A model generated the notes under the pieces. The model was not told the DNA's origin and searched no databases. It worked only from the letters and a program-made list of their open reading frames with translations. From assembly GCA_002293045.1 (NCBI GenBank), contig DBCM01000069.1, forward strand, positions 1 through 27,013: a DNA stretch of 27,013 nucleotides, written 5' to 3'. The translations under genes and the position numbers were made by a program. Below are positions 8,614 through 15,982 of this stretch, in pieces. This DNA is from Flavobacteriales bacterium UBA958 (lineage in GTDB: Bacteria > Bacteroidota > Bacteroidia > Flavobacteriales_D > Crocinitomicaceae). How positions within the stretch are numbered: position 1 is the stretch's first letter; every line of letters begins with the position of its first letter.

Positions 8614-8632
8614 CCTAAAACCAAGCTCAAAT

Positions 8633-9694
8633 TTATCGAATCGGCACGCCTCTTGAACTTAATTGTACATTTTTGGAGCTTTTTTCTAGCCCAAAGCTAA
8701 ACGTGGTACCTACCCCAACCGTACTTTGCATCGTTATATTTTGTCCGTGGAGTTCTAAGATGTGTTTAACGATCGATAATCCAAGCCCTGTGCCCCCTTC
8801 ATGGCGATTTCTACTCTTTTCAACGCGATAAAATCGCTCAAATAGTCGTGGCCAATGTTTGGGGTCAATTCCTATACCATTGTCTGTTATTTCAATGAGG
8901 ATTAATTCATCAATGAGATCAAGTGTAATGACCGTTTTCCCTCCTTCAATACCATACAAAATGGAATTTTTAACAAGGTTAGTAAATACTTGCCCAATTT
9001 TATTGCGGTCACCCATTACATATATACTTGAATATTCTTTTTTCAAGCTTAACTCAATGCGTTTTTCTTTGGCAAGAAATTCCAACGATTCGTAGATTTC
9101 TTTGATTACTTCTACGATATCAAAAGGCCGTTTTTCAATGCTTAATTCTGGATTTTCAAGGCGGGTTATGGCATCAAGATCTTCCAATAATTGAGTCATT
9201 CGATCGCTGGCCTTTGACGCCCGTTCAAGAAAATTCATTGCGATTTCAGGATCATCGATGGCGCCATCAATTAAGGTGTCTAAATACCCTTGAATGGCAA
9301 ATACTGGTGTTTTTAATTCGTGTGCTAAGTTCCCAATGAACTCTTTTCTAAAACTGTCTTGAGATTTCAATTGGATGATTTCTTCAATTCGATGATTCGC
9401 CACAGTGTTTACTTGTTGTTCTGCCTCATCAATCATGTTATTAAGCCGATTCCCTTTGATTAGCGGAGGGTTATGCAATTTTTTCAGCATCTTATTGAGA
9501 CGCTTTTGAAGGAAAATTCTAATGCCGAAATACAGTGATATAAATGTAAATCCTCCTAAAGTTATGGCAAGCAATAGTGCAGAGCTTAAGGGGGCTAGCT
9601 CAAATTTTAGCTGAATTACATCTAAGCAAAACGCCAAAAGTGCCACAAGGGCACTAATTAAGGCAAGTGAGTATGCAGGTTTTAGTTGTTTCAT
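8633..9694 (-). CDS. PhoR-like sensor histidine kinase
   Basis: The 353-residue kinase has two N-terminal membrane helices (about 8-25 and 37-60) with only a short loop between them and no large periplasmic sensor, as in PhoR. This is followed by a linker, the HisKA domain with phospho-acceptor His125 (NLAHELKTP), and a HATPase domain: N-box Asn243 (FTNLVKNS), G1 DNGIGID at 271-277, F-box LFERFYRVEKSR, G2 GGTGLGLS at 300-307. All key residues are intact. Its start overlaps the regulator stop by 4 bp, so the two are a translationally coupled two-component pair. The signal is not shown by the sequence; phosphate is an inference from the PhoR-like build and the short loop. Confidence 0.94.
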   Translation of the reverse strand: MKQLKPAYSLALISALVALLAFCLDVIQLKFELAPLSSALLLAITLGGFTFISLYFGIRIFLQKRLNKMLKKLHNPPLIKGNRLNNMIDEAEQQVNTVANHRIEEIIQLKSQDSFRKEFIGNLAHELKTPVFAIQGYLDTLIDGAIDDPEIAMNFLERASKASDRMTQLLEDLDAITRLENPELSIEKRPFDIVEVIKEIYESLEFLAKEKRIELSLKKEYSSIYVMGDRNKIGQVFTNLVKNSILYGIEGGKTVITLDLIDELILIEITDNGIGIDPKHWPRLFERFYRVEKSRNRHEGGTGLGLSIVKHILELHGQNITMQSTVGVGTTFSFGLEKSSKNVQLSSRGVPIR

Positions 9695-10380
9695 TTTCGG
9701 TTAAACGTATATCCAACCCCTTTAATGGTGCGAATATACGATTCTCCTAGCTTTTCACGCAGTTTACGGATGTGCACATCTATGGTGCGCTCTCCAACGA
9801 TCGTTTCATTTCCCCAAACAATGGTAAGAATCTGTTCGCGATTGAATACTTTCCCAGGACGACTGGCCAGTAATTCCAACAATTCAAACTCTTTTTTAGG
9901 CAGTTGAAGCTCTTTATTGTTTACAATGACTACAAATTTCTCTCGGTCAATAACAATACCTGCGGATTCATGCTCTTCTGGAGAGTTTCGTTCAACATTA
10001 ATTCTTCGCAACAAAGATTCGATTTTACTAATCAACAACCTCGGGCGAATGGGTTTACTGATGTAATCATCGGCACCAGCCTCAAAGCCTGCAATTTGTG
10101 CGTAATCTTCTGCCCTTGCGGTTAGAAAAGCAATCACCGGTTGAGCCAACTGTAGATCTTTTCGAATGATTTGGCATGCTTCAATCCCATCCATTTGGGG
10201 CATCATAACATCCATTAAAATCAAGGATGGACTTAATTGTTGCGCTAATTTAACGGCTTCTTCACCATTACTTGCCGTGAACACGCGATATCCTTCTTTA
10301 CGAACCGTATAGGATAGAAATTCAAGAATATCGGATTCGTCGTCAACAATGAGTATGGTATGTCCTTTACTGTTTTCCAT
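9691..10380 (-). CDS. PhoB/OmpR-family response regulator
   Basis: The 229-residue protein has a receiver domain with the acidic pair Asp13-Asp14, phosphorylation site Asp57 (LILMDVMMP), Thr87 and Lys109 (SKP). A winged-helix DNA-binding domain (about 135-229) includes the FELLELLASRPGKVFNRE entry, the recognition-helix stretch ERTIDVHIRKLREKL and the wing IKGVGYTF. Regulators of this class bind tandem direct repeats with an 11-bp period. Such repeats are present upstream of the two genes that precede it (see the regulatory features at 12946-13012 and 15915-15970). Its ATG lies only 5 nt beyond the T-tract of a strong terminator, so it may be transcribed by readthrough or from a promoter hidden in the preceding gene. 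Confidence 0.95.
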   Translation of the reverse strand: MENSKGHTILIVDDESDILEFLSYTVRKEGYRVFTASNGEEAVKLAQQLSPSLILMDVMMPQMDGIEACQIIRKDLQLAQPVIAFLTARAEDYAQIAGFEAGADDYISKPIRPRLLISKIESLLRRINVERNSPEEHESAGIVIDREKFVVIVNNKELQLPKKEFELLELLASRPGKVFNREQILTIVWGNETIVGERTIDVHIRKLREKLGESYIRTIKGVGYTFNRK

Positions 10381-10385
10381 GGTAT

Positions 10386-10414
10386 AAAAAAAAAGGGGGC
10401 CTTTTGGCCCCCTT
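10386..10414 (-). terminator. Strong intrinsic terminator after the T9SS beta-helix gene
   Basis: On the minus strand, GGGGGCC and GGCCCCC (10406-10412 and 10395-10401) form a perfect 7-bp GC stem, extended by two A-T pairs, with an AAAA loop. It is followed by a run of nine T residues (10386-10394). It begins 14 nt after the stop codon of the upstream gene and its T-tract ends 5 nt before the response regulator ATG. Confidence 0.93.
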
Positions 10415-10427
10415 AATGAATCAAATA

Positions 10428-12929
10428 TTAGTTATTAACGATCAATTTGCGAACGCTTGAACCTTTGTCTGTAGTTACGACTACTTGGTAGATTCCATTA
10501 GCAACTTGGTTTAAGTTAATGTTAGCCTCTGAAGCATTTAATACAATACGACCGAATCCATCGATTACAGATACTGATTCTAACGTTGCTCCAGTTAATG
10601 CAACATTAAATGCTGTAGAAGCAGGGTTAGGAACTAAAGATAATGTTACTCCAGGTAATTCATCAAGACTTACAGCGATATCCACAGTAAATGTGGTAAT
10701 ATCTGTACAGTTTCCGCTGATTGCCGTGAGTGTTACCGTGTAAGAACCATTTGCTGCATACGCATGTAATGGAGCAGCTGCACTTGAGTTGGTCATGTCT
10801 CCAAAATCCCAAGAATATGATGTAGCTCCTGTAGAAGTATTTGCAAACGTAGCAACATTTCCATTAGTTGTAAATGAACCAGCAGCTGTTGGGTTTGCAT
10901 TAAAGGTAATGCTTGTAGGTGTAGATGTTCCAACACCGTTACATGCATTAGCATTGGTTGTTGTTACTGTAATATTAGCTGTAGTCGCTGTTACATTGAT
11001 AGATTGTGTTGTTTGACCAGTGGACCAAAGGTAGCTATCAGAAGTAGACGCAGTTAAGGTTACAGTATCACCTGAACATGCTTCAATAGCAGATGCTTGG
11101 ATGGTAGGTACTGGCGCATTACTCACACTTACAATGGTTGGTAACGAAGTAGCAGAACATCCATTCGCGTCGGTATGAGTTACAGTGTAAGCACCGGTCG
11201 CATTTACAGATATCGTAGCTGTATTAACACCTGTTGACCAAACATTACCATTGTTGTAAGATGAAGTTAAGTTAACTGAACTTCCTGAACACAATGAAGT
11301 AGATCCACTTGCAGTAATCGTTGGAGTCGCTGGACTTGCGTTGACAGTTACAGTGATCATTACACGTGGACTTTCGTCACCGGCAGCATTTTTTTGACTT
11401 ACATAAAAGTTGAATGTTCCAGCATTTGAGGTAGAAGGTACAGGAGCCGTTGTAGAACCAACACCACCGGTAGCTGCGGCATACCAATATAAGGTATTTC
11501 CACCGACTGCAGTCGCGCTCAAAGAAGATGCAATAGCTCCTTGGCAATAGGTAAGGTTAGCAACTCCAGGAGCAGCTACAGAGAAGAACTTAGGATTGGT
11601 AAATGCTGCACCATTAGCAGCAACAGAACCTGCATTTAAACGTGCATCTGGAGTTACTCCAAGCGCAGTAAATAAATTAACCCAATTTATTTGAGCAATG
11701 GTTTCAGTAGAATCATTTCCGTCTTGTGTCCAGAAAGATTGATAAAATGCTGGAGTAACACCTGAAGAAAGAATGGTGTTCGCTCCGTTATTAAAGTTTG
11801 TTAAGCTGTTGTTTGCGAAAACTAAGGAATCACCGTTAACATTAGCTACTACTGCAGTTCCTTCAATAGAAAGACCTTTTTCCCAACCAACTACTAATGA
11901 ATTCAAACAAGATGTAGCGGTATTTCTACGTAAACGGAACGCTTTTTCAAATTTCTCTCCTACAGGTAAAGTAATTGATCCATTACCTTTTGGGCCAACG
12001 ATTGTTAAATTCGAAAAAATTGGACGCGTTTTTGGCTGAGCAGTAGAACCCGCAGCATCATTATCAGACTCAAAGCAATTAGAATCTCCAGCGGCATCAG
12101 ATAAGTCTTTATCTCGAATCGCTAAACCGAATTGGATTTTACCTCGGTATCCGAAGTCTGTATCGAAATCATCATCTAATCCTCTGTAGGCGATAAGGTG
12201 CTTACAATTAACTGTTCCACCGAAGAACTCGAACGAGTCATCTCCGCAAAAAGAAACTTGACAGTAGTCAATTGTTGTTCCCGATCCAACAGATCCAAAT
12301 GTAATTCCGTTAAGTTCTTTATTTGGTTCTAATGGAATACCAGAAAATTCTACGCGAACATATTGCAATACTCCGGAGTTGTCCGTATCAAAATTTCCAC
12401 CAAACTGTGTGTCTGTTGATGGCGGCAAACCTTCAATATTAGCAACTCCTCCCGGTTGGTTGTTTTTCGCTAATCCAAGAAGAACTAATCCACCCCAATC
12501 ACCTTCATTTCGGCTACCTATTGCTTCATTGGAAGTAAAAACAATCGGATTTGCAGCGGTTCCTGTTGCATTAATTTTAGCTCCTCTTGTGATGATCAAT
12601 GTACCTTGGGTTAACTTATCTCCTCGAATAATGGTTCCTGGTTGGATTGTTAAGGTTGCATTGTTTTTTACAAACACCTTGTTTTGAAGTAAAATAACGC
12701 CACTCCAAGTTGTGTTGGTGGTGATGTCTGCAGATACCGTTGTACTTGTTGCAGGATAAACGGTGTTTTCTGGATCAAAATTTGACCATCCGCTGGTCCA
12801 ATCCGTGGCTGGTGTGCCATCTGTAATTGGGAACGCTCCTTGATACGTGGTAGGAGTCCAAAATGCATCTTGAGCAGATGCAGTGAATAAAGCACCAAGA
12901 AGTGCTATAGACATGTAAAACTTTTTCAT
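10428..12929 (-). CDS. T9SS-exported beta-helix / Ig-like / PKD surface protein
   Basis: The 833-residue protein starts with a signal peptide (1-19, ending ASA). Residues about 75-440 form a Gly/Asn-rich, strand-rich region resembling a right-handed parallel beta helix (GTIIRGDK, GGLVLLG, YRGLDDDFDTDFG). Three Ig-like or CHU-type modules follow (about 455-680), two of them with the same VWSTG/LWSTGQTT core. Next come a PKD domain (YSWDFGD) and a type A T9SS sorting domain (about 760-833, SLVPNPA start, GIYQVVV, KLIVNN end). It is expected on the cell surface. It is preceded by an 11-bp-periodic operator and followed by a strong terminator. Beta-helix proteins of this type commonly accompany TonB receptors in Bacteroidota, and one is encoded just upstream. 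The ligand is unknown. Confidence 0.9.
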   Translation of the reverse strand: MKKFYMSIALLGALFTASAQDAFWTPTTYQGAFPITDGTPATDWTSGWSNFDPENTVYPATSTTVSADITTNTTWSGVILLQNKVFVKNNATLTIQPGTIIRGDKLTQGTLIITRGAKINATGTAANPIVFTSNEAIGSRNEGDWGGLVLLGLAKNNQPGGVANIEGLPPSTDTQFGGNFDTDNSGVLQYVRVEFSGIPLEPNKELNGITFGSVGSGTTIDYCQVSFCGDDSFEFFGGTVNCKHLIAYRGLDDDFDTDFGYRGKIQFGLAIRDKDLSDAAGDSNCFESDNDAAGSTAQPKTRPIFSNLTIVGPKGNGSITLPVGEKFEKAFRLRRNTATSCLNSLVVGWEKGLSIEGTAVVANVNGDSLVFANNSLTNFNNGANTILSSGVTPAFYQSFWTQDGNDSTETIAQINWVNLFTALGVTPDARLNAGSVAANGAAFTNPKFFSVAAPGVANLTYCQGAIASSLSATAVGGNTLYWYAAATGGVGSTTAPVPSTSNAGTFNFYVSQKNAAGDESPRVMITVTVNASPATPTITASGSTSLCSGSSVNLTSSYNNGNVWSTGVNTATISVNATGAYTVTHTDANGCSATSLPTIVSVSNAPVPTIQASAIEACSGDTVTLTASTSDSYLWSTGQTTQSINVTATTANITVTTTNANACNGVGTSTPTSITFNANPTAAGSFTTNGNVATFANTSTGATSYSWDFGDMTNSSAAAPLHAYAANGSYTVTLTAISGNCTDITTFTVDIAVSLDELPGVTLSLVPNPASTAFNVALTGATLESVSVIDGFGRIVLNASEANINLNQVANGIYQVVVTTDKGSSVRKLIVNN

Positions 12930-12945
12930 ATTATTTAATTTTCGA

Positions 12946-12952
12946 CAAAGTT
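12946..12952 (-). promoter_or_regulatory. -7-like element (AACTTTG) of the beta-helix gene
   Basis: AACTTTG on the minus strand ends 17 nt before the ATG at 12929. It departs from TAnnTTTG exactly as the TonB receptor promoter does (shared core ACTTTG) and lacks a recognisable -33 element, which suggests activator dependence. Confidence 0.5.
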
Positions 12953-12973
12953 CCGATGTCAGAGCGCTTAATG

Positions 12974-13012
12974 TGTTATGAACAACTTAAATCGTGTTTA
13001 TTAAATTGTTAA
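12974..13012 (-). promoter_or_regulatory. Candidate response-regulator operator: four half-sites at 11-bp spacing
   Basis: Reading the minus strand, hexamers TTAACA (13007-13012), ATAAAC (12996-13001), TTAAGT (12985-12990) and ATAACA (12974-12979) begin exactly 11 bp apart and share a (T/A)TAA core. The last one begins 27 nt before the AACTTTG element, the same distance as in the TonB receptor promoter. The geometry matches Pho-box-type direct repeats. The region is AT-rich, so the individual cores are weak evidence; the shared spacing is the stronger argument. Confidence 0.5.
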
Positions 13013-13048
13013 GTAAAGGTTTCTAGAGTGCTATGCTCTTTTTTTCGC

Positions 13049-15898
13049 TTAAAAATTGTATTTTAAAGAAAGAGAAACCGTTTGACCGAAGGTGATATTT
13101 TGCCACGCGTTATCTCCGTTGTCAAATTTTTGGTTTTTATTCAAATCTTGGAAAAATACCAATTCATTGGCTAATGCATCCTTAACGTTCAAGCGCATTT
13201 CAAACTTGTCGTCAAAGTTGCGAACCACCTGAAAGTCTAGTAAGTTTCTTCCGTTTTCCCAAACACTTGGTTCTTGTTCGTTTCCAACAATGTAGATGCG
13301 TTGTCCAACACGGTTATATGCGGCACTAAAAGCCCACTTTTTATCAACAGATTGATAATAGATGCCTGCGTTAATAATATATGGAGATTGTCCTTGAAGC
13401 GGTCTTCCCTCAGGATATTCATTTTGTCCAAACAAGGAGTCACCCAAATCAACCCTTGATCGAATCAACGAGGCATTGACATTCATGGTTATTTGATCCC
13501 ACAACTTATGATTTTCTTTTTTGCTTAAGAATCCAAGATTGAATCGATATTCGATTTCACCTCCAAAGGTGGTAACCCCGGGTACGTTGGTGTAATATAA
13601 TTCAGGAGCTCCTGAAGTACCAGTTCTATTCACTAATTCTATCGGGTTGGTAAAGTCTTTATAGAATCCTGAAATATTAAAGTTTTGACCATTGCCAATA
13701 AGGTATTCATATCGAACATCATAATTCATAATGGTAGCTCGTTTAAGGTTCGGATCACCTGAAATAATATTATCAATCACGAAGTTATAAAAGGTAAAAG
13801 GGGCTAATTCACGGAATTCAGGTCGTGAAACTGTTTTATAACTACTCGCTCGAAGGTTCATGCGTGGGGTTAAAGAATAAATCAGGTTCACGGACGGGAG
13901 CACGTCAATTACCGTAGAGATAATACTGGTATCAATATTTGATCCAAATTCAATGTAGTTGAATGCTTGACGATACGACTCTAATCGAGCCCCCCCATTG
14001 ATTCGTACTTTTTGTTTCCAATTCCCATCAATTTGAATAAAACCTGCATTTAAGAATGAATTGGCCTGATAACTGTCATCAACATTCGTCGCTTCGTCTA
14101 ATTTAAATCCACCACGGCCATTCTCCATTAGCCCAAGATTTTCGTCACTGAAAATAGAGGATGGCGAGGCCAAAAGCAACGAGTCATAGAAGTTAACCCC
14201 ACCGCCATTATATTTCGAAAAACCGAAGTTGCGCGCTTCAAAATCACGGTTCCTGAATTGATGCATACCCCCCAACTTGAGGTTTATATTTATTGAATCC
14301 AACTGAAAACGTTTTTCAACTTCATACTGACCACTGTATATAGCTTCGTTTGCATCAGACCAAAACATATTGCCTGCAGCGGTTGGAATTGTTCCATTAT
14401 TTTGAATTATTGCGATATACTGCTCATTCGGATCATCTTCATTAGTACTGTATTTGCGGTGTATAACTCTTCGTAAGGCCGGAATAACACGATCCACATT
14501 ACTGTACCCAAGGTTCCAATTGAACAATAACTTTTCGTTGTCGTGACTGCCGAATATTTGACTAGAAAGTGCTTTATTTTGAGTGTACCAAAAGTTCGTG
14601 GCTTTTTCCCATTGACGTGGGTCGTTATCCATTTCCCTTACCCCGTTTCGCACATTGATTTTATCCTCAGCGCTAACACTGTAGAGATTTTTAAACTGAA
14701 TATTACTTTTTGGATTAATGCTGTATTTTAAATTAATCATTCCTGTATTTAGTACATTTTGAGTGAACACAGAATCTTTTAATTCCATGCGTTGTACCAC
14801 ACCCGTTGCCGATTCTTCGAATTCACGACGCGTATTCAAAGAAAATGTTTGGTTGTTCTGGTAACTGTATGCAGCAACATAGCCTAAACTTTGTTTGTTC
14901 TTGAATGTGTAAGTTTTCCCCAAACTATATTGTAAACTAGAATTCGGCATTGCTCTTCGTTGTTCAGGAGACCAGTTGTAGTTCATTTTCTGTGCCCAAC
15001 GCGCACGTTCATGCACATCCAAGGCGCTATAGGCTGCAGACCCTGGAATTCCTGAGGGTAATAGACGTTCTTTTCCACCAAATCCTATGATGTCAAGTTG
15101 GCTATCTCCGCTTCGATAAAAATTCTTAAACGTTGATATTGCATTAAATCCTGCCGATAAGGATAGGCTATTCAGAGGTTTGTCACCAGGCTCTACGGTC
15201 GTAATTTGAATTACACCACCGGCAAATTCTCCGGGCATCGACGGAGAGGCCGTTTTTATTACATTAATGCTGCTCAATACATTAGACGGAAAAATATCGA
15301 AAGAAAATGCCTTTCGGTCTGATTCGGAACTTGGTAAGCTCGCCCCGTTCAAAAAAGCATAGTTATAGCGATCCGATAAACCACGGATGACAATAAACTT
15401 GTTGTCTTGAATGCTAGCCCCTGAGATACGTTTCATAACATCAGAAACTTTGGAGTCGTTATTTTTTTTGATATCCTCTGCGCTGATTCCATTGGAAACT
15501 ACGCCCATGTTATGTTGGACTCGAATTAGTTCTATGTTCCCGTCTTTTTTTACCTTTCTTGTAACTACCACCGGGCCTTTAACCAAATCCGCGGCTTCCA
15601 TTGAAATATTCAATTCTTTAACGTCGTTTTCACCCAATGAAATATCATTCAAAAGATAAACATTAAACGTTGAAGCCTTGATTTCAAGGGAGTATTTCCC
15701 CTTGGCAATTCCGGACAATTCAAAAGCCCCATTTGCATCAGATAAGCAACGTTTTTCAGATCCAATTAGGGTGATTTTGGCATTTTCAACGGGGTCTCCG
15801 TTGCTTCCATCTTTGACGAAGCCTTTTACTGAGGATTGGCTAAACGCAGGACTAGAAAAACAAAGGATGCAAAATGCGATGACATAGAAACGATTCAT
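13049..15898 (-). CDS. TonB-dependent outer-membrane receptor with CarboxypepD_reg domain
   Basis: I choose the second ATG (15898, 949 residues, MNRFYVIAF). The first, three codons earlier at 15907, is only 8 nt from the promoter's -7 core, while 15898 gives the same 17-nt spacing as the beta-helix gene. Order of parts: signal peptide ending SPAFSQ; a carboxypeptidase-regulatory-like beta-sandwich (about 25-105); plug domain with IVIRGLSDRYNYAFLNG and the GEFAGGVIQITT end (about 130-235); then the 22-strand barrel ending in an aromatic residue (SLSLKYNF). It imports a large or scarce ligand using TonB energy. No SusD partner is nearby, so it is not a SusCD glycan system. The RGLSDRYNYAFLNG plug recalls receptors linked to siderophore or phosphate-related uptake; the substrate is unproven. 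Confidence 0.95.
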   Translation of the reverse strand: MNRFYVIAFCILCFSSPAFSQSSVKGFVKDGSNGDPVENAKITLIGSEKRCLSDANGAFELSGIAKGKYSLEIKASTFNVYLLNDISLGENDVKELNISMEAADLVKGPVVVTRKVKKDGNIELIRVQHNMGVVSNGISAEDIKKNNDSKVSDVMKRISGASIQDNKFIVIRGLSDRYNYAFLNGASLPSSESDRKAFSFDIFPSNVLSSINVIKTASPSMPGEFAGGVIQITTVEPGDKPLNSLSLSAGFNAISTFKNFYRSGDSQLDIIGFGGKERLLPSGIPGSAAYSALDVHERARWAQKMNYNWSPEQRRAMPNSSLQYSLGKTYTFKNKQSLGYVAAYSYQNNQTFSLNTRREFEESATGVVQRMELKDSVFTQNVLNTGMINLKYSINPKSNIQFKNLYSVSAEDKINVRNGVREMDNDPRQWEKATNFWYTQNKALSSQIFGSHDNEKLLFNWNLGYSNVDRVIPALRRVIHRKYSTNEDDPNEQYIAIIQNNGTIPTAAGNMFWSDANEAIYSGQYEVEKRFQLDSININLKLGGMHQFRNRDFEARNFGFSKYNGGGVNFYDSLLLASPSSIFSDENLGLMENGRGGFKLDEATNVDDSYQANSFLNAGFIQIDGNWKQKVRINGGARLESYRQAFNYIEFGSNIDTSIISTVIDVLPSVNLIYSLTPRMNLRASSYKTVSRPEFRELAPFTFYNFVIDNIISGDPNLKRATIMNYDVRYEYLIGNGQNFNISGFYKDFTNPIELVNRTGTSGAPELYYTNVPGVTTFGGEIEYRFNLGFLSKKENHKLWDQITMNVNASLIRSRVDLGDSLFGQNEYPEGRPLQGQSPYIINAGIYYQSVDKKWAFSAAYNRVGQRIYIVGNEQEPSVWENGRNLLDFQVVRNFDDKFEMRLNVKDALANELVFFQDLNKNQKFDNGDNAWQNITFGQTVSLSLKYNF

Positions 15899-15914
15899 AA
15901 AATGCAATTTTTTG

Positions 15915-15944
15915 CAAAGTACGGCCTGCTATCTCACGTGTCAA
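15915..15944 (-). promoter_or_regulatory. Promoter of the TonB receptor gene (TTGACA-N17-TACTTTG)
   Basis: On the minus strand TTGACA (15939-15944) is followed after 17 bp by TACTTTG (15915-15921), whose last base is 17 nt before the chosen ATG. The upstream box overlaps the last operator half-site by 2 bp, as in class II activation. The -7 element has one base fewer than TAnnTTTG. Confidence 0.6.
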
Positions 15945-15970
15945 TTAAAGTAATATTAAGTAAATATTAA
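15943..15970 (-). promoter_or_regulatory. Candidate response-regulator operator: three half-sites at 11-bp spacing
   Basis: Reading the minus strand, TTAATA (15965-15970), TTAATA (15954-15959) and TTAATT (15943-15948) are separated by exactly 5 bp each, giving an 11-bp period. The last begins 27 nt before TACTTTG, equal to the beta-helix gene promoter. This is the arrangement bound by PhoB/PhoP-type regulators. Confidence 0.55.
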
Positions 15971-15982
15971 TTATTGGTTTTT

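Noticed and set aside
10422..10430. TAATATTTG as a promoter for the response regulator
   Set aside because: It has one base too many for TAnnTTTG, no -33 element, and its transcript would start at the terminator hairpin.
10519..12687. Several long open frames on the plus strand opposite the beta-helix gene
   Set aside because: They are shadows caused by the strong codon bias of the minus-strand gene; they have no start context, no motifs and unnatural composition.
13025..13045. Hairpin AGAGTGCTATGCTCT followed by seven T on the plus strand
   Set aside because: It looks like a weak terminator, but only for plus-strand transcription, and both flanking genes are on the minus strand. The stem is four pairs plus wobbles.
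15903..15916. TGCAA-TTTT-TTGCA inverted repeat next to the TonB receptor start
   Set aside because: The arms are only 5 bp, within an A/T run overlapping the -7 region; no counterpart exists in the related beta-helix promoter.
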